From positions 248,001 to 312,000 of the forward strand of contig NZ_PVMZ01000002.1 of the NCBI RefSeq assembly GCF_003001815.1: a DNA stretch of 64,000 nucleotides, in the 5' to 3' direction. The notes beneath the pieces were generated by a model. The model ran no database searches. It saw nothing but the letters and a program-made list of their open reading frames with translations, and was not told the DNA's origin. The translations under genes and the position numbers were made by a program. Positions within the stretch are counted from its first letter, which is position 1. Each line of letters begins with the position of its first letter. The DNA comes from Actinoplanes italicus (GTDB taxonomy: Bacteria > Actinomycetota > Actinomycetes > Mycobacteriales > Micromonosporaceae). Shown one piece after another: positions 39,870 through 47,550 of this stretch.

Positions 39870-40584
39870 CGGACTCACCGCCGCCGGCGGCGGGCTCTCT
39901 GTCGCCGGCGCCGGGCCCGCTGCCTCCGAAACCGGGCTCGCTGCCTTTGAAACCGGGCTCTCTGTCGCCGGAACCGGACTCTCTGCCTCCGAAGAGGGCG
40001 AGGATCCAGCCGGCTGTGCCGAAGATCACTGCGGCGATGGCGGCCAGGGCGAAGACCTGCCAGGCGGACTGGGTGATCGCGGTACCCCCGAGGTGCCCGA
40101 CCAGTCCGCCGTAGGCGGCCCAGCCCAGCGCTGCCGCGCCGTCGTACCCGACGAAACTGCGGATCGGGTAGCCGGTGCGGCCCGCGTTGTAGCCGGAGGC
40201 CATCCGGCCGCCGGGGACGAACCGGCAGAGCAGCATCACCAGCGGTCCCGGCCGGCGCAGCCCACGGGTGAAGCGCTCGGCCGCCCGTCTGGTCCGGGAC
40301 TCGTGTTCCTCGCCACGCAGCCCGAAGCGGGCCGCCAGCGAGCCGAACCGGTCGCCGGTCGAGCGGCCAAGCACGAAGGCGATGCCGTCACCGGCGAACA
40401 TGCCGATCGTGCCGACGGCGATCACCAGGCCCAGGTCGAGGGCGCCGTAAACGGTCAGGGCCCCGGACGTGATCATGATGGCCTGGGTGGGTACCACCGG
40501 CACCAACGCGTCGATCGCCAGGAACGCGAACAGGGCGAGGTAGGCCCATGCCGGGTTCGCCAGCATGCTCAGCAGTTCGGTCAT
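39823..40584 (-). CDS. DedA family membrane protein with low-complexity tail
   Basis: A 253-residue integral membrane protein of the DedA/VTT family, linked to lipid scrambling and membrane homeostasis. FLAIDALVPVVPTQAIMI, GDGIAFVLGRSTG and VMLLCRFVPGGRMASGYNAG (the conserved F/LxRxxPxxR-like segment) are visible with several hydrophobic helices. After residue 200 a Gly/Ser/Pro/Glu-rich tail with repeats such as REPGFKGSEPGFGG follows. That tail is encoded in the antisense overlap with lpdA and beyond. ATG 40584 has GAGG about 10 nt upstream. Confidence 0.9.
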   Translation of the reverse strand: MTELLSMLANPAWAYLALFAFLAIDALVPVVPTQAIMITSGALTVYGALDLGLVIAVGTIGMFAGDGIAFVLGRSTGDRFGSLAARFGLRGEEHESRTRRAAERFTRGLRRPGPLVMLLCRFVPGGRMASGYNAGRTGYPIRSFVGYDGAAALGWAAYGGLVGHLGGTAITQSAWQVFALAAIAAVIFGTAGWILALFGGRESGSGDREPGFKGSEPGFGGSGPGAGDREPAAGGGESVTGSRAASAAAPPPR

Positions 40585-40889
40585 CGTGCGGCCACCTCGC
40601 GACTTCAGGACTCCCGGCATTCTGCTTCAGGCGGGCTGAGAGAGCGCTGTGTTCCACCGCCCGCACTCAGTGGCGCCCGTGGCGGCAGGCACTCGGAGGG
40701 CTCCACTTTTCGCCGGGCGCCGGTGCCCGGCGTACGGTTGGACCGGCCCGCGCCGGACCACCGGCGTGCGGCCGCGGGCCGTCGGTAGGTCCCGTATCGA
40801 CGGCCCGCACCTCGTGACATCTCGTGCCATGAAGAACGCCCGGGGATGACCCCGGGCGTCGGCTCTTCACACGATCAGTTGATCTCGCC
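40585..40889. other. 305-bp intergenic stretch
   Basis: It lies between the dedA start and the carboxylase alpha stop, both on the minus strand. No open frame here has a ribosome site or codon pattern of its neighbours. It holds the dedA promoter region and, at 40836-40859, the carboxylase terminator. Confidence 0.6.
40836..40859 (-). terminator. Terminator after carboxylase alpha gene
   Basis: A perfect 10-bp stem (ACGCCCGGGG at 40836-40845; complement 40850-40859) with an ATGA loop, 30 bp past the minus-strand stop. Confidence 0.85.
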
Positions 40890-42635
40890 TCAGTTGATCT
40901 CGCAGAGGACCGTCCCGGCGGTGACCGTGGCCCCCGGCTCGACGGACAGGCCCGCCACCGTGCCGGCCTTGTGCGCCTGAATCGGCTGCTCCATCTTCAT
41001 CGCCTCGATCACCACGATGGTGTCCCCCTCGGCGACCTCGTCACCGTTCTGCACCGCGACCTTGACGATCGTGCCCTGCATCGGTGCGGTCAGACCGCCC
41101 GTGGTCACCTTGCTCTGCGCCTTGCCTCCAGCGCGGGCCGGACTCCGCCTGGGGGTGGAGCTCGTAGCCGTACCGGAAGAAAGGTTTTTGGGAAGTCGCA
41201 CCTCGATGCGTCGCCCGCCGACCTCGACCACGACGGTCTCGCGTTCTTCCTTCTCGCCGTCAGGCGCCGCGGGCGCCGCGAACGGCGGCACCTCGTTGGC
41301 CCACTCCGTCTCGATCCACCGGGTGTGCACGGTGAACGGCTCCCCGGTGAACGCCTCGTCGCGGATCACCGCCCGGTGGAACGGCAGCACCGTCGCGATG
41401 CCCTCGATGACCGTCTCGTCGAGCACCCGCCGCGACCGCTCCAGAGCCTCCGCCCGGGTCGCGCCCGTCACGATGATCTTGGCGAGCATCGAGTCGAAGT
41501 TCCCGCCGATCACGCTGCCGCTCTCGACACCCGAATCGACCCGCACGCCCGGCCCCGACGGCCAGGACAACGCGGTGACCGTGCCCGGCGCCGGCAGGAA
41601 GTTACGCCCCGCGTCCTCGCCGTTGATCCGGAACTCGATCGCGTGCCCGCGCGGCTCCGGATCCTCGGTGAACCGCAGTTCCTCCCCCTCCGCGATCCGG
41701 AACTGCTCACGCACCAGGTCGACACCGGTCGTCTCCTCGCTGACCGGGTGCTCCACCTGCAGGCGCGTGTTCACCTCGAGAAACGAGATCGTCCCGTCCT
41801 GGCCGACCAGATACTCGACGGTCCCGGCGCCGTGGTAGCCGGCCTCCCGGCAGATCGCCTTGGCGCTCTCGTGGATCTTCTTGCGCTGCTCGTCACTCAA
41901 GAACGGTGCCGGAGCCTCCTCAACCAGCTTCTGGTGCCGGCGCTGCAACGAACAGTCACGTGTGCCGACGACCACCACGTTGCCGTGCGTGTCCGCCAGG
42001 ACCTGAGCCTCCACATGCCGGGGCCGATCCAGGTAGCGCTCCACGAAGCACTCGCCACGCCCGAACGCGGCCACCGCCTCCCGCGTGGCGCTCTCGAACA
42101 GCGCCGGGATCTCCTCGATCGTCCGCGCCACCTTCAGACCGCGGCCACCACCGCCGAACGCGGCCTTGATCGCCACCGGCAGCCCGTGCTCCTCGGCGAA
42201 CGCCACGATCTCGGCCGCGTCCGCCGCCGGATCGGCCGTCCCCGGAACCAGCGGCGCACCCGCACGCTGCGCGATGTGCCGCGCCGTGACCTTGTCGCCG
42301 AGATCGCGGATCGCCTGCGGCGTCGGTCCGATCCAGGTCAGATCCGCATCGAGTACGGCCTGCGCGAACTCGGCGTTCTCCGACAGGAAGCCGTAGCCCG
42401 GATGAACCCCGTCGGCCCCGCTCCGCGCCGCGACGTCGAGCAGCTTGTCGATGCGGAGATAGGTCTCGGCGGCGGTCTCACCGTCCAGCGCGTAAGCCTC
42501 ATCGGCCAGGCGCGCATGCAGCGCGTCCCGGTCACTGTCGGCGTAGACGGCGACGCTCGTGAGGCCGGCGTCCTTGCAGGCCCGGATGACCCGGAGGGCG
42601 ATCTCGCCACGGTTGGCGATCAATATCTTCCGCAC
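40890..42635 (-). CDS. Acyl-CoA carboxylase alpha subunit (biotin carboxylase + BCCP)
   Basis: ATP-dependent carboxylation of biotin and carriage of the carboxybiotin in acetyl/propionyl-CoA carboxylase. The 581-residue fusion has [33 protein letters not shown], the ATP-grasp glycine loop [13 protein letters not shown] and [14 protein letters not shown]. The C-terminal biotinyl domain has AMKMEQPI with the biotinylated Lys at about 545. A Ser/Pro/Arg linker separates the two. The beta subunit (51.8-53.4 kb), epsilon (47.3-47.4 kb) and BirA (54.4 kb) are nearby. The stop codon lies inside a 15-bp tandem duplication, which adds a second copy of the last codons after the stop. Confidence 0.95.
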   Translation of the reverse strand: MRKILIANRGEIALRVIRACKDAGLTSVAVYADSDRDALHARLADEAYALDGETAAETYLRIDKLLDVAARSGADGVHPGYGFLSENAEFAQAVLDADLTWIGPTPQAIRDLGDKVTARHIAQRAGAPLVPGTADPAADAAEIVAFAEEHGLPVAIKAAFGGGGRGLKVARTIEEIPALFESATREAVAAFGRGECFVERYLDRPRHVEAQVLADTHGNVVVVGTRDCSLQRRHQKLVEEAPAPFLSDEQRKKIHESAKAICREAGYHGAGTVEYLVGQDGTISFLEVNTRLQVEHPVSEETTGVDLVREQFRIAEGEELRFTEDPEPRGHAIEFRINGEDAGRNFLPAPGTVTALSWPSGPGVRVDSGVESGSVIGGNFDSMLAKIIVTGATRAEALERSRRVLDETVIEGIATVLPFHRAVIRDEAFTGEPFTVHTRWIETEWANEVPPFAAPAAPDGEKEERETVVVEVGGRRIEVRLPKNLSSGTATSSTPRRSPARAGGKAQSKVTTGGLTAPMQGTIVKVAVQNGDEVAEGDTIVVIEAMKMEQPIQAHKAGTVAGLSVEPGATVTAGTVLCEIN

Positions 42636-43361
42636 GGCTATGAGCCTAACGGTTCCTCAGGTCGTTCCGGACCGATGAATCCCCACAGTTCCGGATCGTT
42701 CCCCGCTCTCGGCCCCTTGAGCGGCAAGTTAATCCTGGTTCGTCGATTTTGGCCGCCCAGACCGTGCGAAGTTTCACTCTGCCGTATCCGTCACTCCGGC
42801 CGCCCATGGCCTGCCTGTCATCCCGCGTCGGCCTGTGGCCCGCGTCAGCCTGCCGCCGTTTCCTCGGCCCGACGCCGTTCCGTCGGCTGTCCTGCTGCCT
42901 GTGGCCCGCGCTGGTCCGCCTGTCGGCTGTCCTGCTGCCTGTGGCCCACGCCGGTTCCCCGCCGGCGTCCCGTCGGCGGCAGTCTTACTGCCTGTGGCCC
43001 GCGCCCTCCCGTCAGCCGTCCCGCCAGGCGTCATTTCGGCGCGTCGTTGCCTCGGGCTCGCGATGTTTATCGTTCGTAGTTCCCGGCTGATCGATCGGCA
43101 TTGGCTTGCGCCCCTTTCCCGGCGTGGGAAGCGGCCATATCTCAATGCCCGGCTCAAAACCCAGGCACGATGATCATCCAGCCCAGGGATGTTGTTGTTC
43201 CGGCTCGTCACAACTCGAGTCCACGGACGGCGGCCGTCGTCGTTCCCATGCCGGCCCAGCACCATGGCTGGTTCATCGCATGGATCGATCAGCGCCTACT
43301 GACCGAGGCTGCAGGTGCGTGCTCCGGCCTACGCGACAGGAGCCGTACTCCGTGTCGTGGT
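42636..43361. other. 726-bp intergenic region with diverged repeats
   Basis: It lies between the carboxylase alpha and maf genes. Open frames exist (for example minus 42774-43265) but contain no domain, have no ribosome site and run through 40-bp-period repeats that would shift their frame. I see no gene. It carries the repeat cluster listed separately and probably the carboxylase promoter near 42640-42760. Confidence 0.6.
42827..43003. repeat. Cluster of four diverged ~40-50 bp repeats
   Basis: GTCGGC followed by CCTGTGGCCCGCG recurs at 42827-42844, 42882-42910, 42922-42950 and 42972-43003. The middle two copies are 28 of 29 bases identical, 40 bp apart; the last has a short insertion. The period is not a multiple of three. 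Confidence 0.85.
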
Positions 43362-43976
43362 TCAGCGCCGCCAGAGAGAGGTGATCGGAATGTTCATGTC
43401 GGCGAGCAGTCGTCGCAGCAGCGGCAGCGATAGCCCGATGACGTTCCCCGGGTCCCCTTCGATCCGCTCGACGAACGCGCCGCCCCGGCCGTCCAGCGTG
43501 AACGCCCCGGCCACCTGAAGGGGCTCACCGGACGCGACATAGGCCTCGATCTCGGCGTCGGTGACGTCAGCGAAGTGCACCGTGGTGGTACCGACGGCCT
43601 CTGCCTGAAGCCCACTGACCAGCCCGGTCAGGTGATGTCCGGTGTGCAGCACACCCGACTTCCCGCGCATGGCAGTCCAGCGCTTGACCGCCTCGTCCGC
43701 GTCGGCCGGCTTGCCGAACACCTCACCCTCGAACGCCAGCACCGAATCACACCCGAGCACCAGAGCCGCCGGATCGGCCGGCAGCTCAGCCGCAACGGTC
43801 CGCGCTTTCATCCGAGCCAGTGCCAGGCTGGTCGTGTACGCATCCTCGGTGTCGACGACGCTCTCATCCACACCACTGACGATGACCTCGGCGTCGATCC
43901 CGGCCCCGGTGAGCAGCGCCCGCCGGGCAGGGCTGGCCGAAGCAAGAATCAGGCGGTACGCGATGTCGGTCTGCAC
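43362..43976 (-). CDS. maf: Maf family nucleotide pyrophosphatase
   Basis: A 204-residue house-cleaning pyrophosphatase of the Maf/Ham1-like fold acting on non-canonical or canonical NTPs. LASASPARRALL (11-22) is the conserved phosphate-binding start, and the SGVDES, ALARMKA and LGCDSVLAFEGEVFGKP motifs follow. A C-terminal DGRGGAFVERIEGDPGNVIGL completes the family pattern. In actinobacteria maf usually sits by the acyl-CoA carboxylase genes, as here. GTG 43976 is the probable start; GTG 44000 is possible. Confidence 0.92.
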   Translation of the reverse strand: MQTDIAYRLILASASPARRALLTGAGIDAEVIVSGVDESVVDTEDAYTTSLALARMKARTVAAELPADPAALVLGCDSVLAFEGEVFGKPADADEAVKRWTAMRGKSGVLHTGHHLTGLVSGLQAEAVGTTTVHFADVTDAEIEAYVASGEPLQVAGAFTLDGRGGAFVERIEGDPGNVIGLSLPLLRRLLADMNIPITSLWRR

Positions 43977-44271
43977 GACAAACGAGCCTACAAGCCCCAC
44001 GGATATAAAACCGTGAGCAAGCAGCGTGTTTCAGCCCCGATCTCCACTAAACCGCCGACCTTCCCCAGACAGGCCCCAGCGCAGCCGGCAGCGACCTTCA
44101 CACCGCTCCTACCTGCTCAGCCACCTTGCTAGGTGTTCCGACCCCCGGCCAATTTCGCTCAAGTTCTGGCCTTCGGGCCGTACTGCACATGTGCAGAATC
44201 CGGTCCCTCCTGCCGCACGTCCGGCCGGAAGGGGAAGCCCTCGACAGCGTGCGCCGGGGTTCGAACGCTGC
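43977..44271. other. 295-bp intergenic region with a 14-bp palindrome
   Basis: It separates the ESX/mycosin trio from maf. No gene is visible. CTGCACATGTGCAG (44183-44196) is a perfect palindrome, and next to it GGCC-TTCG-GGCC forms a tetraloop hairpin. Both lie downstream of the mycosin stop and may form a terminator or an operator. Confidence 0.6.
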
Positions 44272-45444
44272 CTAAGCGAGTGGCGGCGACGTCTCGGATC
44301 GCCTCCGTCGGCGCACCAGAAGAGCGAGAACCGCTCCCAGAGCGATAACCGCAGCCCCAATTCCCGCGAGCACAGGAACGGCCGAACTGGAAGACTCAGT
44401 CGAAGGCGAAGCCCCAGCCGACGGCTCGCTTCCGGTCGGTGCTGATGCTCCCGCCGACACCGAGCCACCCACGGTTGGAGCGGCAGAACCCGACCCGGCG
44501 CCAGCCGACGGATCCAGCGGGGGAACCTCAGCGGTCAGCGCTTTGACGATGTCGAGCACCCCGTATCCGCACTGGTCATCCCGCCCAGGCGGTCCGTTGT
44601 CCTTGGCCGTAGCAGTAAGGCGATGAATAACCTCAGGAGCCGAAAGCTCGGGAAACTTGGCCCGCACAAGAGCGGCCGCCCCTGAAACAATCGCCGTCGC
44701 CTGGGAAGTTCCCTGCCCCTTGGCGTATTTGTCGTGTAGATCCGTTGTGACCATATCGACCCCAGGAGCACAGATTCCGACCTTGGGATCTGTGATTGAG
44801 AACTTTGCAACATCGCCATTGCGGTCGATCGCGCCGACGGCCAGGACGTCGGGTAATGCGGCGGGGAAAGCCATGTTCAGATCTTCTGATTTATTGCCTG
44901 CTGCGGCTACCACAACGGAATCAACTCGAGCCGCAGCGTCAATAGAGGCATTAAGCTCCCTGGAGCGAGGAACGGATCCGGATACGCTAATCACGTCCGC
45001 GCCCGATGACGCTGCCCATTTGATGCCGGCCGGAACGCCAAGACCATTAGGTTCTTTACCGGCAGCTCGAACTGGGATCAATGAAGCGTCCGGGGCTACG
45101 CCAACCGCGCCGCTATTTCCTGCACGTCCGTGTGCAGCGACGAGGCCAGCCATGCGAGTGCCGTGACCATTCGCATCAGACTGCCCAGTGCCGTCACCTC
45201 CGGGACTGGTATCGGTTCCTTGCTTAAGGTTCCTGGCAAGATCTCGATGTGGAGAAATGCCGGTGTCGACAATGGCGACGGAAACGCCGGTGCCCCTGGT
45301 GATCTGATGCGCTTGGTCGAGACTTAGATACTCAATGAACCATTGGGCATCCCGCACTTCATCCGCAGATGCAGGGAGCGCAGGATATAGGACGCATAAG
45401 GCAGCAGTTGCGGCGGCCGCCATCAATTTTCTGCCAGCGAACAC
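44272..45444 (-). CDS. mycP: Type VII secretion-associated serine protease (mycosin)
   Basis: An exported subtilisin (S8) of 390 residues. Signal peptide 1-27 (AAAATAALCVLYPALPASA), catalytic D60 in VAIVDTGI, H94 in NGHGTRMAG and the Ser in GTSQATAIVSG (about 246) are all present. A Ser/Pro/Gly-rich linker (330-355), a membrane helix (about 358-380) and a basic end follow. Mycosins clip ESX substrates or stabilise the type VII machine. GTG 45444 directly follows the upstream gene's TAG. Base usage is visibly poorer in GC than the neighbours, suggesting transfer. No EccB/C/D/E genes are in the window. Confidence 0.93.
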   Translation of the reverse strand: MFAGRKLMAAAATAALCVLYPALPASADEVRDAQWFIEYLSLDQAHQITRGTGVSVAIVDTGISPHRDLARNLKQGTDTSPGGDGTGQSDANGHGTRMAGLVAAHGRAGNSGAVGVAPDASLIPVRAAGKEPNGLGVPAGIKWAASSGADVISVSGSVPRSRELNASIDAAARVDSVVVAAAGNKSEDLNMAFPAALPDVLAVGAIDRNGDVAKFSITDPKVGICAPGVDMVTTDLHDKYAKGQGTSQATAIVSGAAALVRAKFPELSAPEVIHRLTATAKDNGPPGRDDQCGYGVLDIVKALTAEVPPLDPSAGAGSGSAAPTVGGSVSAGASAPTGSEPSAGASPSTESSSSAVPVLAGIGAAVIALGAVLALLVRRRRRSETSPPLA

Positions 45445-46764
45445 CTATCGGCCACCGATGGTCGGACCAGGGTCGATTCGCTGCTCGGATGCTGGGAGTA
45501 GCACCGGATCCATCCCACTTCCAGTTTCCCAGGGGTTATCCGGATCCCATCGCTGAGATTCATTGTCATCGCTCCGTCTTGAGGTCGAGCGCTGCCCGGG
45601 GCGGGACATAGCCTCTTGGCCGATCATGCCGCCAATCGGGTTAATCCTCTGTCCGCCGCGAGTGGATGCCCCTAGCTGCCCACCGCGGGTAGACGGTGAT
45701 CCCCCCATGGGCGGAGTCCCACCGATCAGTCCGCCATGCAGCGGTGACGTTCCTCGCGTTCCGGCTGTGGGCGGAACTGTGCCGAACGGAGCGCTATTTG
45801 TGGTGGGAGTGCGAGGGAGTGTGGTTGATGACGGAGGGCTTTGCGGCGGCGGGTAGCCCAGTGAGTCGGGGGCGTTGATACTCGGTGTGAACGTGTTGGG
45901 TCCAGGTGGCGGACCGATGGCCGGTAAAGGTGCCGGTGTTTGCTTCGTGCCGCCGAGGACTGGGCCTTCGACCGGCTTCCTTCCGGGTGTTGAAGGATCG
46001 GTCTTCCCGTTGTTTCGCTCAGTCGGAGTTCCTTTGACTCCAGTTCCTGAAGAGCGCGGCCTTGACATCTGGGCAGAAGTGGTCGTGCGCCCTGACGACG
46101 GCATGCCGCCTGGAAGTAGTGGACTGATCCCGCCGGGATTGAAAGCCTCGTTCGCATCGTCGCGAATAAGATTTGGGTTATAAGGACGGGGAGCGGTGAG
46201 GGACATCTGGGCGGTGGCGAGTTCAGCGCTGAGCCCCGTCATCAAGCCCGCCGCCTGGAGGCGCAGCTGTTCCTGTCTGCCATCCGCAACCGGGGACGGC
46301 GGGGGAGGAGGCGCTACTGCCTTCCCGTAGGCGCGTGGCCTATCCCGCATCTCTTCCGCGTACTTTGTGAGGGCGTCAGCGTTGGCGTCGTGTTCCCTCT
46401 TAAGGGACTCAAGGCGCCGCTTGGCGTCGTCGACCGCGGCGATGGCGGTCGAGTAAGCGGTGTAGTTGGCGATCGCCGCCTCGAACGTCTCGTTGAGGCT
46501 CTCGATCAGGTGGTCGAGGCGTTCGACGTAGGCCCGCGCGGCCTTGCTGCGCTCCGGCGGCCACGCCGTGATCAGCTTTTCCTTGTACTTCTCGACCTGG
46601 GCCTTGTGCATGAGGACCAGTTCGTATGACTGCCGCCACCCTTGGAGCGCCTGCTGGTGCGGGGCGCTGTCGTGGTACTGGAGCATGTCCCACATGTTGG
46701 GGACGTCCATGAAGTAGAAGCGGTCCTTGCTGTCGCCGGCCCCGCCGCCGTCGTAGAGGGGCAT
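45445..46764 (-). CDS. ESX-type secreted substrate candidate, PPE-like helical head and Pro-rich tail
   Basis: A 439-residue protein. The N-terminal ~150 residues are a helical hairpin with MWDMLQYHDSAPHQQALQGW and ITAWPPERSKAARAYVERLD, in the style of WXG100/PPE substrates. Residues 150-400 are Pro/Gly/Ser/Thr-rich with repeated GGxxxSTRGGQ. The end has RWDPDNPWETGSGMDPVLLP and IDPGPTIGG, a conserved C-terminal pattern I associate with actinobacterial ESX-linked proteins. It lies between an ESX-like small gene (1-nt overlap) and mycP (no gap). Secretion by a type VII system is inferred from context. Confidence 0.78.
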   Translation of the reverse strand: MPLYDGGGAGDSKDRFYFMDVPNMWDMLQYHDSAPHQQALQGWRQSYELVLMHKAQVEKYKEKLITAWPPERSKAARAYVERLDHLIESLNETFEAAIANYTAYSTAIAAVDDAKRRLESLKREHDANADALTKYAEEMRDRPRAYGKAVAPPPPPSPVADGRQEQLRLQAAGLMTGLSAELATAQMSLTAPRPYNPNLIRDDANEAFNPGGISPLLPGGMPSSGRTTTSAQMSRPRSSGTGVKGTPTERNNGKTDPSTPGRKPVEGPVLGGTKQTPAPLPAIGPPPGPNTFTPSINAPDSLGYPPPQSPPSSTTLPRTPTTNSAPFGTVPPTAGTRGTSPLHGGLIGGTPPMGGSPSTRGGQLGASTRGGQRINPIGGMIGQEAMSRPGQRSTSRRSDDNESQRWDPDNPWETGSGMDPVLLPASEQRIDPGPTIGGR

Positions 46765-47165
46765 CAGGCGTCACCATTTCCCTCGAAAGCGGCCTGCACG
46801 TCGGACAGCTTGGCCCGGGCGAAGGCGTCAGCGCCGCGGTACTTGGCGCTGATCTCCTCGGCGGAGGTGGCGAACTGGTAGGTGCCCGCGACGTAGCCGT
46901 CCACGTTCCGGAAGGTCGCGTCCTGGACCTGCTGGTGAGCGCCCAGGAACAGGAACAGCTCGTAGAACTCACCGCCGTTCGGGAGTTCGGCCAGCATGTT
47001 CTCGGCGACCTGGTTGGCGTGTGGGACGTAGTTCTCTTCCAGGTCGGCCTTCAGGCCGGCCGCGAACTCCTCCATCGCCGCGATGTCCGCCTCGATGCCT
47101 TCGATGTCGCTGAGGTCGTAGTTGTCGACCGTGCTCTTCGGCACAGGTTCGTTGTCTACAGGCAT
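46764..47165 (-). CDS. WXG100-like small helical protein (ESX partner)
   Basis: A 133-residue acidic helical protein: DIEGIEADIAAMEEFAAGLKA, then a long helix through VAENMLAELPNGGEFYELF, ending YRGADAFARAKLSDVQAAF. The size and two-helix layout fit an ESX-like partner of the downstream substrate, although the classical WXG turn is not clear. ATG 47165 has GGGAGG 7 nt upstream (TGATG joins it to the next gene). An in-frame ATG at 47180 lacks such a site. Confidence 0.72.
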   Translation of the reverse strand: MPVDNEPVPKSTVDNYDLSDIEGIEADIAAMEEFAAGLKADLEENYVPHANQVAENMLAELPNGGEFYELFLFLGAHQQVQDATFRNVDGYVAGTYQFATSAEEISAKYRGADAFARAKLSDVQAAFEGNGDA

Positions 47166-47251
47166 CGGCGAGCCTCCCATCGACGACCGGCGAATAACCT
47201 CTGAGAGGTTAGCGAATCCTCGCGCCCGCTACCGCCCCCTGTGGATGACGC

Positions 47252-47449
47252 CTAGCGGGGGAGGCCGGAGGTCTGCCAGTTGCGCGGACCGGCTCCGGGG
47301 CGGGACGATCGGATCCAGTCTGAGATGGGTTGCGTCGGTGTGGCGTAATTGACCGAAGTGGATCGAGATGCCAGGATGGCGACGAGCGCCGCGACCTCAT
47401 GATCGTCTAGTCTTCCTCGTACGACGCTGACCAGCGGTTCCTCATTCAT
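47252..47449 (-). CDS. accE: Acyl-CoA carboxylase epsilon subunit
   Basis: A 65-residue AccE-type protein. EPLVSVVRGRLDDHEVAALV and AILASR match the N-terminal helix of actinobacterial epsilon subunits; the end SSRPGAGPRNW and SGLPR matches the usual C-terminal W-x-SxLPR pattern. Epsilon stabilises the alpha-beta complex. It is stranded about 4.4 kb from the beta gene, with the ESX trio on one side and a kinase on the other, unlike its usual adjacency. ATG 47449 is the start. Confidence 0.85.
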   Translation of the reverse strand: MNEEPLVSVVRGRLDDHEVAALVAILASRSTSVNYATPTQPISDWIRSSRPGAGPRNWQTSGLPR

Positions 47450-47550
47450 CAACCGAGCGTACGACGGCTACCCGGAGATCCGGTGACACGTGTCCCACAC
47501 TCGGCTGATCAATTCGCGGCCGCTCGACAGAACCAGGTATTTTCTGCGTG

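Noticed and set aside
42774..43265. Minus-strand frame of 163 codons over the repeat cluster
   Set aside because: The repeats have a 40-bp period that changes frame in each copy, and there is no ribosome site or domain.
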